DNA of 64,000 nt, taken from assembly GCF_023035295.1 (NCBI RefSeq), contig NZ_CP075083.1:1-64000 (forward strand), in the 5' to 3' direction. The notes under the pieces were generated by a model that saw only the letters and a list, made by a program, of their open reading frames with translations, was not told where the DNA came from and made no database searches. Both the position numbers and the translations under genes were made by a program. This document shows, one piece after another, positions 17,893 to 26,974 of the stretch (its first letter is position 1; every line of letters begins with the position of its first letter). Source of the DNA: Borrelia coriaceae (GTDB lineage: Bacteria > Spirochaetota > Spirochaetia > Borreliales > Borreliaceae).

Positions 17893-18927
17893 TTGAAACA
17901 CAAATTACTTGCTACGCTTATTCTAATTACTTTAATTGCAACATGCAAAACAGATCTTAGCAAGACTGTAGAATTAAAAAAATCATTAATAGAACAAGAA
18001 ATAGAAATAATAGAAGCAACAAAAAAAACAAAAACTGAAGCAACACATACTGAAGATGAAATAGCAAAAGCAACAACAGAAAAAGCACTAGAGAGAATAA
18101 TGTCATCAGCAACAGCAATAAAAGAAGAAAAATCAAAAAGAGATCAAATAGAAAGAAAAAGAATAGAAGAAAAGGCAAAACAATTAGAAGTAGAATACCA
18201 AAAAAAATGGGCACAAAACCAAACACAACTTGAAATTAATAAAATAAAAATTGCAATAAGACAACAAACTCAAGATGCTGAAAGATTGCTCATTATAAAA
18301 GACAATGATTATTGGAATGAGCCTTCTGATCAATTTGGAATGCACGATAACAATTTCCTAAATAAAGCATTTGACATATTAAAAAAAGACCTAAAGCCAT
18401 ATCATCACGATGATAATAAAAAAATTAGAGAAAAAATTTACTTAGCTTTTGAATACAAAGACAGTTACATTAGGGCCCTTGGAGAAATTCTTAACAAAAT
18501 TGCACAAGATTATGAATCGCCTAAATTTAACCAGGCAAACGACAAAACTTCTACAAAACCTCAGGCAAAACCCTTACTACAAGAGATCATAGAAAACATC
18601 AACGAACATAGCCATCACTATTTTGAGATTGCATTTAAAATATCGGATGAGAAACAAAATAAAATTGACTCTCTAAATCTTAGCGATTTAAAAATACTTG
18701 CAAGCAAATTTTCCGAACTTCAAAAAATAAGAAATACTTGTAAAATATATGCAAAAATAATTTACAATGACTTTAAAAACAATAAAGATGAAATTAGAAC
18801 CGGTAGTATTGACAAATTAGAAGAATACATAACTAATAATTCATATAGAAAAAAATTTAAAGACACAATTGAACAAATCAAAATACTAGCCACTCAAATT
18901 GACAACATCATATACAAATCAGCATAA
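17893..18927 (+). CDS. PFam54-family lipoprotein with coiled-coil stalk, TTG start
   Basis: The protein has 344 residues. TTG at 17893 follows AAGGAGAATATT. The lipobox is LIATC (Cys18). Residues about 25-115 are a charged coiled coil rich in E, K and A (IEATKKTKTEATHTEDEIAK is typical). The core opens with WNEPSDQFGMHDNNF, continues with REKIYLAFEYKDSYIRALG, then a KIDSLNLSDLKIL helix and FKNNKDEIRTGS. The QFGMHDN variant is shared with the frameshifted gene at 20243, marking a subgroup. The gene stands alone with its own promoter. Confidence 0.88.
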   Translation: MKHKLLATLILITLIATCKTDLSKTVELKKSLIEQEIEIIEATKKTKTEATHTEDEIAKATTEKALERIMSSATAIKEEKSKRDQIERKRIEEKAKQLEVEYQKKWAQNQTQLEINKIKIAIRQQTQDAERLLIIKDNDYWNEPSDQFGMHDNNFLNKAFDILKKDLKPYHHDDNKKIREKIYLAFEYKDSYIRALGEILNKIAQDYESPKFNQANDKTSTKPQAKPLLQEIIENINEHSHHYFEIAFKISDEKQNKIDSLNLSDLKILASKFSELQKIRNTCKIYAKIIYNDFKNNKDEIRTGSIDKLEEYITNNSYRKKFKDTIEQIKILATQIDNIIYKSA

Positions 18928-19041
18928 ATTTTTATCCAATATCAATTAACTCTGGACTAAATGGATTTTAACCCATATATACAAACTCAATATCAAAATA
19001 GCCATAAAATAATATTTAAGTAACAAGATTTAATAGCAATC

Positions 19042-19071
19042 TTGATATTTAATCTCAATAATATGTATAAT
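19042..19071 (+). promoter_or_regulatory. Sigma-70 promoter ahead of the 19137 gene
   Basis: TTGATA (19042-19047), 18 bases, TATAAT (19066-19071). Confidence 0.8.
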
Positions 19072-19136
19072 ACTGCTTGGTAAGTATTATAAAATAATCA
19101 AAATTAATAAAGTTTATCTAAAAAAAGGGGAATATT

Positions 19137-20012
19137 TTGAAGCACAAATTATCTGTAAAGCTTATTTTAATCGCACTAATTACCACAACTTGCGAATCAG
19201 AGTTTGACGTCACTGAAGAATTAGAAGAAGAACTAATAAGAGCAGAAGATGCAAGACAAATAGTCTTAGAACCGCAGCTCTCAAAAACAGATGAAGCCGA
19301 AAAGAAGCAAAAACAGCTTATAATCGCCATATTAAAAAGCAAAACTATAATGGCCAAATATACATTAAAGATACACAAAAATGATATGTGGATAGAAAAT
19401 ATGGAAAAGAGTGAACTATATGGAATGAACACTCAAAGTTCAGCATTTCATGTAGCTAAGAATAGAGATAATAATGAGGTATATGCAACTGATACTAATA
19501 AAAATGCCAGAAAACAAATTTATTTAGCCCTTGAGCATCGTATATCAACAATTACAAATTTTAATGAAATACTAAACAAACTAGCAGAAGGTGCCGATTC
19601 TAATGTCAATTATGCACAAAATGAACATGATATCAAAACAGAATATAATACTTTAATAGAAAATATTTTAGCCGAAGCTCGCAAATATGCACACAATTAC
19701 TTTGAAAGGGCATTAATACCACTCTATGACAAACAAGATAAGCTTAACTCTCTAAGTTTAGATGATCTAAGAGAACTTAAAGACAAATTTGATGAACTTC
19801 AAAAGATAAGAGATACTTGCAAAACATACGCAGAAACAATTTATAATGACTTCAAAAATGATAAAGACAAAATTAGAACAGGTGTTGTTTTACACTTAAG
19901 AAACTACATAAACAAAAATCACTATAAGTACAAATTCAAAGCATTGTTCAAAGAAACAGAAAAACCAGCTTACTATATTAGCCAAATCCTAAATAAGATA
20001 CAAACACATTGA
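19137..20012 (+). CDS. PFam54-family surface lipoprotein, TTG start
   Basis: The protein has 291 residues. The TTG at 19137 lies behind AAGGGGAATATT, a weaker ribosome site than the neighbours' AAGGAG. MKHKLSVKLILIALITTTC gives Cys19. A short acidic linker (ESEFDVTEELEEELIRAED) leads into the core, where the usual W-x-x-x-x-QFGM is modified to WIENMEKSELYGMNTQSSAF. Next come RKQIYLALEHRISTITNF and a SLSLDDLRELKDKFDEL helix. The stretch DTCKTYAETIYNDFKNDKDK is close to the corresponding part of the preceding gene, evidence of recent relationship. There is no strong terminator; a short CCTTT/AAAGG pairing follows at about 20056. Confidence 0.87.
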   Translation: MKHKLSVKLILIALITTTCESEFDVTEELEEELIRAEDARQIVLEPQLSKTDEAEKKQKQLIIAILKSKTIMAKYTLKIHKNDMWIENMEKSELYGMNTQSSAFHVAKNRDNNEVYATDTNKNARKQIYLALEHRISTITNFNEILNKLAEGADSNVNYAQNEHDIKTEYNTLIENILAEARKYAHNYFERALIPLYDKQDKLNSLSLDDLRELKDKFDELQKIRDTCKTYAETIYNDFKNDKDKIRTGVVLHLRNYINKNHYKYKFKALFKETEKPAYYISQILNKIQTH

Positions 20013-20109
20013 TTTAGCATTTATGCAATGTGACTTCATAAAAATAAAATAAAAACCTTTATCTAAAGGGCTTATTATTAATTAATATAATAAATTTGTC
20101 TCTTGACTC

Positions 20110-20139
20110 TTGATATTCAAATCAAAACAAAGATATAAT
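20110..20139 (+). promoter_or_regulatory. Sigma-70 promoter ahead of the 20243 gene
   Basis: TTGATA (20110-20115), 18 bases, TATAAT (20134-20139). An alternative -35 TTGACT lies at 20103-20108. Confidence 0.75.
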
Positions 20140-20242
20140 ATAAACCAATAATAATTATTAATTTGTAGTTTATAAATTTATTCAATATTGTGTAATGCAT
20201 TAGTATTAATCAATTTGTAATGCCAAAAATAAGGAGAATATC

Positions 20243-20989
20243 ATGAAAAAAATTATTTCTATCATTTTTATTTTACCACTACTAGGGTTAATTGCTTGTG
20301 ATCCCAAACGAGATACCACAACAGATCAAGCAAATGCTCAAAGAATAGATGATATGCTACCGTTGTTCGATCAAAAAGCAGAAAATGCTCAAACGATATT
20401 TAATATACATGACGATCAAAATTGGAATGAAGATAATAACGCAATTTGGAATGCATGACGACAAGTCTAAAAATAAGGCATTTGACATACTTCAAAAAGA
20501 TGCCAAACCATACAGTCACGCTGATAATAAAAATGAAAGAAGAAAAATTTACCTATCATTAGGATATCACGGTCCTTCTATTACCTCACTTGGCCTGATT
20601 CTCAATAAATTAGCAGAAAATGCAACAACTAATCCACAGCCAAATCAACAATACACAATTCTTAAACATATTGTAGAAGGGGTAAGTAATTTTGCCACAG
20701 ATTACTTCGAAACCGCTTTAAGACCACTGTGTAATAAAAAAAACAAACTTAAAGACTTAAGTTTAAATGCTCTAAACTTACTTGTACAAAAACTTAATGA
20801 GCTTGAAAATACAAAATCCACTATTAGAAATCTCTCAGATGAAATGCAAAACAAATTCAAGGATCATAGTATAGATCAACAATCTCAGTTAATAAGTCAC
20901 ATAAATTCAAAACGGCAAGAATTTCAAACCTCTTTTACAAAAATAAAAACACTACTGGAGAAATCAAAACAATCTTAGATAAACTATAA
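20243..20989 (+). pseudogene. PFam54-family lipoprotein with two frameshifts
   Basis: The ATG at 20243 follows AAGGAGAATATC, and MKKIISIIFILPLLGLIAC is an intact lipobox signal (Cys19). The first frame stops at 20458 because of one extra A near 20437-20440: the sequence around GATAATAACGCAA should read on into TQFGMHDD. The core then continues in the +1 frame (RRKIYLSLGYHGPSITSLG) to about 20950. There a one-base loss throws it out again, and the original frame resumes with TGEIKTILDKL and a stop at 20989, matching the end of the next gene. Two opposite single-base changes in one gene suggest either real inactivation or two read errors. Confidence 0.85.
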
Positions 20990-21026
20990 AGCACTATACG
21001 CTTAAAATAACTTTAATAACTCTATT

Positions 21027-21057
21027 AGGAGCAGGAATAAAAACTCTTCTTGCTCCT
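21027..21057 (+). terminator. Hairpin terminator after the frameshifted gene
   Basis: AGGAGCAGGAA pairs with TTCTTGCTCCT (one G-T pair) around a nine-base loop, followed by TCTTATAT. Confidence 0.7.
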
Positions 21058-21085
21058 TCTTATATAAAAGTTCATTACCCCTATA

Positions 21086-21115
21086 TTGATATTTAAACAA
21101 GTATAAATATATAAT
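21086..21115 (+). promoter_or_regulatory. Sigma-70 promoter ahead of the 21241 gene
   Basis: TTGATA (21086-21091), 18 bases, TATAAT (21110-21115). The long leader to the start codon (about 120 bases) is typical for this part of the array. Confidence 0.75.
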
Positions 21116-21240
21116 ATTTATTAGTACTAATTATGAAGTAGTTATTGATATGAAATAGTAATTCATATCAATAAACCAGTCGTCAATTACTTAATTAGCA
21201 CTGTTGATCAATTTTTGATTCTAAACACAAGGAGAATATT

Positions 21241-22071
21241 TTGAAATACATTTCTATTATTTTTATTTTAACACTATTAATACTAATTGCCTGTGACCCT
21301 AAAAAGGATTCTCAAATACAAGAACATAATGCAGATTTGCAAGCAATGCAAGCACAACTCAAACCGAATGACTCAAAATACATAATCATGGAACTAAAAA
21401 TCATAGCTGAAAGATACACAAAGGTATTAAATGATCACATCAATTATGCTTGGATTGAGGATGGTGCGGTGGGAGAGGTAGGAGAGAATTATGGCCGAGG
21501 AAACAACCAATATGGCATGCGTGGAGACAACAAAGCATTCGATGTAATTAAAAATCCTGAAGATAATTCATACAAATATAATGATTATTATGGCAAAGCA
21601 TCTAGATCAAAAATTTACTTGGTATTTGAACATGAAGACAACCTCATTAGAAAGTTTGCAGAAGTAGTAAACACGCTAGCAGCTTCTGCTTCAACTGACA
21701 CAAATAATCCAAATGAATACAATAATTTACTTCAAAAGCTCGCTGACGATTTAAGAGCATATGCTCAAGATTACTTTATAGTTGCATTTAACACACTAAT
21801 TGAAAAACAAAATAAACTTGATACACTCACTACTAATGAATTGCAAACACTTCGTAAAAAATTTTATAATCTTAAAGCAGAAAGGGAAATGCACATACAA
21901 GATGCAAAAACAATTTACAATGATTTCAACTCTAATAAAGGAGACATAAAAACTAATCCTGCCAAACTCAAGGATTATTACATAAACAACTACAAGCAAA
22001 AATTTAAAAACTCACTAGAAAAAGTAAAAACACTAGCTGGGGAAATTAAAACAATTTTAGATAAAATCTAA
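21241..22071 (+). CDS. PFam54-family surface lipoprotein, TTG start
   Basis: The protein has 276 residues. TTG at 21241 follows AAGGAGAATATT. The signal MKYISIIFILTLLILIAC (Cys18) and the first mature residues DPKKD are nearly those of the preceding frameshifted gene, as is its end (LAGEIKTILDKI). The pair is therefore a tandem duplication. The core has a Gly-rich extension before NNQYGMRGDNKAFDVI, then RSKIYLVFEHEDNLIRKFA and a TLTTNELQTLRKKF helix. QYGMRGD places an RGD tripeptide next to the signature element. A loose hairpin (22151-22187) follows. Confidence 0.87.
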   Translation: MKYISIIFILTLLILIACDPKKDSQIQEHNADLQAMQAQLKPNDSKYIIMELKIIAERYTKVLNDHINYAWIEDGAVGEVGENYGRGNNQYGMRGDNKAFDVIKNPEDNSYKYNDYYGKASRSKIYLVFEHEDNLIRKFAEVVNTLAASASTDTNNPNEYNNLLQKLADDLRAYAQDYFIVAFNTLIEKQNKLDTLTTNELQTLRKKFYNLKAEREMHIQDAKTIYNDFNSNKGDIKTNPAKLKDYYINNYKQKFKNSLEKVKTLAGEIKTILDKI

Positions 22072-22150
22072 AGCATTTGCTTCTAGTAAACTTAATAACT
22101 TTATTAGAAACAAGATTAAATTTCAATACAACTTCCATTACGCTCTTGAA

Positions 22151-22195
22151 TATATGAGTACAAATGCTTTATAAGCTCTGCTCATATCTTTTTAG
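22151..22195 (+). terminator. Possible terminator after the 21241-22071 gene
   Basis: ATATGAG and CTCATAT pair across a 22-base loop and are followed by CTTTTTAG. The loop is large, so confidence is low. Confidence 0.4.
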
Positions 22196-22241
22196 ATTAA
22201 AATACGTTTTCCCTATAATCATTATTACCTCAATAATTATA

Positions 22242-22271
22242 TTGATATTTAAATTAATATAAATATATAAT
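22242..22271 (+). promoter_or_regulatory. Sigma-70 promoter ahead of the 22314 gene
   Basis: TTGATA (22242-22247), 18 bases, TATAAT (22266-22271). Its flanks repeat those of the 21086 promoter almost exactly. Confidence 0.8.
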
Positions 22272-22313
22272 ATTTATTAATATTAAGTGTCGATAATAAA
22301 AGAGGAGAATATT

Positions 22314-23144
22314 TTGAAACACATTTTGTCTATTATTTTTGCTTTAACACTATTAGCATTAACTGATTGTAACTCAAGCTCCCACAATTCCACTAAATCA
22401 AATGACATAATAAATAATCATCCAAGGGACATATTCATAATAAGACCTACTGAAACAAATATTTCAAAGATAAAAAATTATTTAATAGAGCAAATACAAT
22501 ACAAAGTCGAAACCGACCTAGCTCTAATCAAAGAACATGAAACAGATATTATAAGAGAGCCTGCAAAACAACTTGGAATACAATGTGCAATCTTTGATGA
22601 AATCCACTATAATAATGTGTTACACAAACCAAATGCAACATACCCCATAGACAAAAACAAAATAAAATTATTCTACGCATCTATAGACTACAATATAATA
22701 CGATTAAAATGGCTAGGGGAAATTTTAATTCAAATCCAAGCTCCTCAAACCAAAAAAGGTAATGCACTTTACAAATCAATCTTAAACACAGGAAGAGAAT
22801 ATTATCAAAAATCATTTGAAGAACTCATAAATGAAATCAATACAACAAAAAATAAACTCAATCTTTTAAATGAAGACCAACTAATAGACATCACAAACAA
22901 TCTTGACACAATTGAAAACCTAAGACAAATTTGGATAGGATTTGTGGATGATATCATTAACGATTATAGAAATAATGCTGAGATTCAAAATAACAATATA
23001 AAATTAATAGAACACACAATTACTAAATACAACAAAATAAAAGATAAAATTAATGACATCAAAGACATAGCTCACAAGATTAAAAAAATTTTAAAATCAA
23101 TCAAGCATCACTACTTCATTAATAAACAAATTCTCTCAAAATAA
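22314..23144 (+). CDS. Divergent PFam54-family surface lipoprotein, TTG start
   Basis: The protein has 276 residues. TTG at 22314 follows GAGGAGAATATT. The signal LKHILSIIFALTLLALTDC ends at Cys19. The usual QFGM becomes KQLGIQCAIFDEI, with an added cysteine; the next element is FYASIDYNIIRLKWLGEIL, and later parts have KNKLNLLNEDQLIDI and ENLRQIWIGFVDDIINDY. The last two features are closer to Lyme-type PFam54 members and to the genes downstream than to those upstream, so this gene marks the change between two subgroups. It has a positively charged tail (KSIKHHYFINKQ). No clear terminator was found. Confidence 0.85.
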   Translation: MKHILSIIFALTLLALTDCNSSSHNSTKSNDIINNHPRDIFIIRPTETNISKIKNYLIEQIQYKVETDLALIKEHETDIIREPAKQLGIQCAIFDEIHYNNVLHKPNATYPIDKNKIKLFYASIDYNIIRLKWLGEILIQIQAPQTKKGNALYKSILNTGREYYQKSFEELINEINTTKNKLNLLNEDQLIDITNNLDTIENLRQIWIGFVDDIINDYRNNAEIQNNNIKLIEHTITKYNKIKDKINDIKDIAHKIKKILKSIKHHYFINKQILSK

Positions 23145-23345
23145 GAATAATATCCTTAAGACATGTCTTTTTAATCGGTCAAATTAGTAAATATACATTT
23201 AATCCTTACACTTCAAACAAATTTCAATAAATTTACATAAATTTAAAATGACACAAAATACCCTCTACAGTACTTACCATAAATAATTGCTATATTTACA
23301 AACAAATAATATGATCAAAACTTTTATTATATCTATTGAACTGAC

Positions 23346-23374
23346 TTGACATTTAAATCCAATAGTATTATAGT
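23346..23374 (+). promoter_or_regulatory. Sigma-70 promoter ahead of the 23432 gene
   Basis: A consensus -35 TTGACA (23346-23351), 17 bases, TATAGT (23369-23374). This has the best -35 in the array. Confidence 0.8.
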
Positions 23375-23431
23375 ATCAAACAATAATGATTATTATTTGA
23401 TAATCAAAAATTAACAAAGGAGAATATTTTT

Positions 23432-24286
23432 ATGAGAAAAAATATCTTAAACAACACTTTTATTACATTTATTTTAATGGCATCTATGCTTACCGCTTGT
23501 GACCAAAACTCAAATCTTACTACTAAAGGCGGTCCAAAACCACCAGTAGCAGTAGGAGATGCTCCATCACAAATTAACACAAACATAGAAGACCTATTAG
23601 CACAGGGAAATGCGCTTATCCAAGAAAATCTACCACTAGCACAAACAGAAATAAAAGCAGAAAAACAAGAAACAACAAAAGACACAATTGATGCTCTTAA
23701 TAAAAAATATAAAGACTACATAACTCAAAAATCAGACAAAAAGGAAGAAGCGAGTCAATATGGAATGCAAACTGGAGTATTTGATAAATTAACTAACACT
23801 AAAAATAAAAAAAAGTACAGTGACGATGAAAACAAATCTTTGAGAAATAATTTCTATGGATCTTTGAATTGGGACAAGACAACAATTGAAGACTTCGGCA
23901 AAATTATTGCTCAAATCGAAACATCTGTTTTCTTTAAAGGTACTTGGCCTAAAGATCTAATAGACGCAGGACAAATCATCCAAGAAGAATTCGATAAGGC
24001 AATCAACCAAATAAATAGTAAAAAAGACAAGCTCGACTCATTAAGTGATGAAAAACTAAAAGAACTTAAAGAGACAATCGATCAGATTGAATTATCAAAA
24101 AATACTTGGTCAAAATTTGTAACTGATATCATAAAAGATCATAAAGATAATAAAGACAGCATTAAAGATAATAAGGAAAAATTAGTATATCATATAAAGA
24201 AAAAATACGATCCAGGCATCAAACCTGAGCTACAAAAAGTTAAAGATGCAAATGCTAGCATTAAAAAAATACTAGATGAAATCTAA
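23432..24286 (+). CDS. PFam54-family surface lipoprotein
   Basis: The protein has 284 residues. The ATG at 23432 follows AAAGGAGAATATTTTT. The signal MRKNILNNTFITFILMASML ends in TAC (Cys23). The linker is Gly/Pro-containing (TTKGGPKPPVAVGDAP). The core has SQYGMQTGVFDKL, LRNNFYGSLNWDKTTIEDFG, KKDKLDSLSDEKLKELKETI, and WSKFVTDIIKDHKDN, followed by KLVYHIKKKYD. Among all genes here this one is closest to the classic PFam54 consensus of Lyme Borrelia. From this gene on, the array uses ATG starts and a MRxNILNN-type signal, defining a second subgroup of four. Confidence 0.9.
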   Translation: MRKNILNNTFITFILMASMLTACDQNSNLTTKGGPKPPVAVGDAPSQINTNIEDLLAQGNALIQENLPLAQTEIKAEKQETTKDTIDALNKKYKDYITQKSDKKEEASQYGMQTGVFDKLTNTKNKKKYSDDENKSLRNNFYGSLNWDKTTIEDFGKIIAQIETSVFFKGTWPKDLIDAGQIIQEEFDKAINQINSKKDKLDSLSDEKLKELKETIDQIELSKNTWSKFVTDIIKDHKDNKDSIKDNKEKLVYHIKKKYDPGIKPELQKVKDANASIKKILDEI

Positions 24287-24326
24287 AGAGATTCATATTA
24301 AATTTAAACATACTTATTAAAAACCT

Positions 24327-24360
24327 AAAGAAGGGAGGACATCTTCCCTTCTTTTTTTTT
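24327..24360 (+). terminator. Strong Rho-independent terminator after the 23432-24286 gene
   Basis: AAAGAAGGGA pairs with TCCCTTCTTT around an eight-base loop and runs into nine further T residues. Confidence 0.9.
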
Positions 24361-24517
24361 AACAAACGCATTTACAACTTAAATAATTACATTCCAAACA
24401 AATAAAATAAAAACAATAATGATTATCTAATAATACTTGTTGTTAAATTATAACAATTCTTATATAATGAGAGAATTATTAAATAATTAACATAATATTA
24501 AGGGGAGAAAATTTTTT

Positions 24518-25387
24518 ATGAAATTCAATATTTTAAATAAAATTTTAATTATATTTACTTTAATAACATTTACATTAATCGGTTGTGACCAAACTCCTAG
24601 TTTTACTACTAAACCTGAAGACACCCAAAACGATTTCCTAAATCCAGAAATTGACACGCAAGATGATATATACAATAGCACTATCATGCAAAGGCTGCTC
24701 TCAGCCAAGAACAATTTTCAATTAATAGAACCACTAATAAATGAGATAGAGATAAGGACTAAAGTCCAAAATAATATGCATTTAATAGTAAAACATAAAA
24801 ATAATACTGAAGAAGACGGACAATATGGCATGGAATGGAAAGCGTTTAAATTTTTAAAGAACGCTCACAATAATAAAAATCTAAATTCTATTGAAAATAA
24901 ACCACTAAGAAGACTATTATATTCATCACTAGATTGGCAAAAAGACATACTTATAAAATTTGGAACCATCTTTAACAAAATAGAACAATATGAAGGTACA
25001 CATCAAACCAATAATAACGCCAAGCACCATCTGACAAAAATGATTTTTGCAGCAGGCACAGAACATGTTCAAGCAACATTTGAAAATATAACAGATACAA
25101 TCTATAATGAAAAAGACAATTTACATAAATTCACAAATCAAGAATTAAAAAAAATTAAAGCCGCCCTTGATCAAATTGATAACATAAGACATAAATGGCA
25201 AGAAATGATTATTGAGCTCATTGCTCAACATGACGCTAATTATAATGACATACAAAATAATGATCAAAAACTAATAAATCATATATTCTCTAAATACCAC
25301 ACAACACTAGAAAAAGAAATTCCTATGATTCAAGTGTCAGCTCAAGATATTAAAAATATTCTAAAACAATATATTACAAATAACTAA
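24518..25387 (+). CDS. PFam54-family surface lipoprotein
   Basis: The protein has 289 residues. The ATG at 24518 is preceded by AAGGGGAGAAAATTTTTT, a somewhat long spacer. The signal MKFNILNKILIIFTLITFTL ends IGC (Cys23). The core has DGQYGMEWKAFKFL, LRRLLYSSLDWQKDILIKFG, and a long basic-acidic C-terminal half (ELKKIKAALDQIDNIRHKWQ). A TATAAT at 24463-24468 is the likely -10; the -35 (TTGTTG at 24437) is 20 bases away and weak. An intrinsic terminator follows at once. Confidence 0.88.
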   Translation: MKFNILNKILIIFTLITFTLIGCDQTPSFTTKPEDTQNDFLNPEIDTQDDIYNSTIMQRLLSAKNNFQLIEPLINEIEIRTKVQNNMHLIVKHKNNTEEDGQYGMEWKAFKFLKNAHNNKNLNSIENKPLRRLLYSSLDWQKDILIKFGTIFNKIEQYEGTHQTNNNAKHHLTKMIFAAGTEHVQATFENITDTIYNEKDNLHKFTNQELKKIKAALDQIDNIRHKWQEMIIELIAQHDANYNDIQNNDQKLINHIFSKYHTTLEKEIPMIQVSAQDIKNILKQYITNN

Positions 25388-25395
25388 AACATCAG

Positions 25396-25421
25396 GGAGA
25401 ACTCATCGTTCTCCTTCTTTT
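25396..25421 (+). terminator. Rho-independent terminator after the 24518-25387 gene
   Basis: GGAGAAC-TCATC-GTTCTCC is followed by TTCTTTTTT, nine bases after the stop codon. Confidence 0.9.
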
Positions 25422-25470
25422 TTATATAACTACCATAAATCAAAAGATATAAATCCAAATAATACATCAA

Positions 25471-25614
25471 CTAATATTACAAACTAATCTCATAATAAAA
25501 AACAATATTTTTCTTTAATAAAATTGGTTTTTAAATTATATGCATTACATTTTTATATAAGAATCATTCTTAATTGATGATCGTATTAATATAATACAAG
25601 GGAGGAGAATCTCT
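25471..25614 (+). repeat. Duplicated upstream region, copy 1
   Basis: About 144 bases that recur nearly unchanged at 26829-26974, including the promoter (TTCTTA at 25567, TATAAT at 25590) and the GGGAGGAGAATCTCT ribosome site. It is evidence of a recent tandem duplication of the following gene. Confidence 0.9.
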
Positions 25615-26715
25615 ATGAGATCCAATATTTTAAATAACATTTTCATTACATTCACTTTAACAGCACTTACACTCACAGGCTGTGACTTAAAAGACATGGG
25701 CAAGCTACAAGCTTTTCTTACAAATCCACAAATAGATCAAGGTGATAATACAAAAATACTAACTTTAAGTACACAATTACCTAATACCAACGCCGAATTA
25801 GTAACAGAAGTCAAAGATGAACAACCAGCAAAAGATGAAGCAACAAAAGCAACAGAAATAAAAGATGAAAAACTAGAAGCAAAAGAACATAAAAAACCAG
25901 AAGCAACACAAGATGAACAAAAAGAACAAGAAAAAGAAGATAAAACCCCAGCAACAACAGAAAATGAACAAACAACACAAGAAAAAGAGATTATACTACC
26001 TATACAAGATGAAATCCCAGCTAAAACACACCAAGATCAAGAACAAAAACAATTACAAGACAACCCAACAGAAGAGGAAATAGTAAAACCAACAGAAGAC
26101 AGAGAAAAAACAACACTAATAGAGGAGATAATACAAAAAACTCAAGAAGGTATAAACTCAATAAACGAATATAGCAAGAACACTGAAAATGATGACCAAT
26201 ATGGAATGAAAGAGGGAGTATTTAACATATTAGTTAATACTAAAAATGAAAAAAAACTACAATCTAATGAAAACACAAAAGCAAGACAAATATTTTATTT
26301 ATCTCTAAATTGGAAAGAAGACACACTTAAAAAATTCGGAACAATCCTTAACAAAATAGCACAATCTGACACCAATAATCATTTGGCAAAAACACTCGTA
26401 TCAATAGGAGCAAATTACCCTCAATTACATTTTGCTAGAACAATTAACACTATATACAACAAAAAAGATAGTCTTGAGAACTTAGAACTTCAAGAATTAA
26501 AAAACATTAAATCAAACCTTGAAGAAATTTATGAATTAAGATACAAATGGATAGATACTATTGATAAAATCATTGCTGCATATGATACTAATAACATACA
26601 AAATAATACTCAAAATTTAATAACTCACATAAATTTTAACTATGAGACAATATTAATAAATGAAATTCCTAAAATTGAGGTACTAGCTAAAGATATTGCA
26701 AAGATTTTAAATTAA
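25615..26715 (+). CDS. PFam54-family lipoprotein with charged low-complexity stalk
   Basis: The protein has 366 residues. The ATG at 25615 follows GGGAGGAGAATCTCT. The signal MRSNILNNIFITFTLTALTL ends TGC (Cys23). Residues about 60-165 form a low-complexity E/K/T/Q region (KDEKLEAKEHKKPEATQDEQ is representative), probably an extended or coiled stalk. The core follows with DQYGMKEGVFNIL, ARQIFYLSLNWKEDTLKKFG, KKDSLENLELQELKNI and a short terminal helix (VLAKDIAKIL). The gene is one of a recent duplicate pair with the next gene; the stalks differ more than the signal and core. It has its own promoter and terminator. Confidence 0.9.
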   Translation: MRSNILNNIFITFTLTALTLTGCDLKDMGKLQAFLTNPQIDQGDNTKILTLSTQLPNTNAELVTEVKDEQPAKDEATKATEIKDEKLEAKEHKKPEATQDEQKEQEKEDKTPATTENEQTTQEKEIILPIQDEIPAKTHQDQEQKQLQDNPTEEEIVKPTEDREKTTLIEEIIQKTQEGINSINEYSKNTENDDQYGMKEGVFNILVNTKNEKKLQSNENTKARQIFYLSLNWKEDTLKKFGTILNKIAQSDTNNHLAKTLVSIGANYPQLHFARTINTIYNKKDSLENLELQELKNIKSNLEEIYELRYKWIDTIDKIIAAYDTNNIQNNTQNLITHINFNYETILINEIPKIEVLAKDIAKILN

Positions 26716-26740
26716 GATTTTAAAAATAAATAAAGAATTA

Positions 26741-26768
26741 GAGGGGCACTTATTGTGCCTCCTTTTTT
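26741..26768 (+). terminator. Rho-independent terminator after the 25615-26715 gene
   Basis: GGGGCAC and GTGCCTC (one G-T pair) flank a five-base loop and precede CTTTTTT. The same hairpin, perfected, recurs after the duplicate gene. Confidence 0.85.
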
Positions 26769-26828
26769 ATATAAATACCACAAATAAAAGACATAAGGCC
26801 AACCAACACACCAATTGATACTACAAAA

Positions 26829-26974
26829 CTAATATTACAAACTAATCTTATAATAAAAAATAATATTTTTTCTTTAATAAAATTGGTTTTTAAATTATAT
26901 GCTATACATTTTTATATAGGAATCATTCTTAATTGATGATCGTATTAATATAATACAAGGGAGGAGAATCTCTG
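26829..26974 (+). repeat. Duplicated upstream region, copy 2
   Basis: Near-identical to 25471-25614, with a few substitutions and one- to two-base insertions (an extra T in a T run; CTCTG for CTCT before the ATG). Confidence 0.9.

Noticed and set aside
17957..18226. Leucine/phenylalanine-rich minus-strand frame
   Set aside because: Antisense shadow of a Lys/Glu/Ala coiled coil in the plus-strand lipoprotein. No ribosome site.
23152..23172. AAGACATGTCTT palindrome followed by T as a terminator
   Set aside because: A fully palindromic 12-mer leaves a stem of only about four pairs once a loop is allowed.
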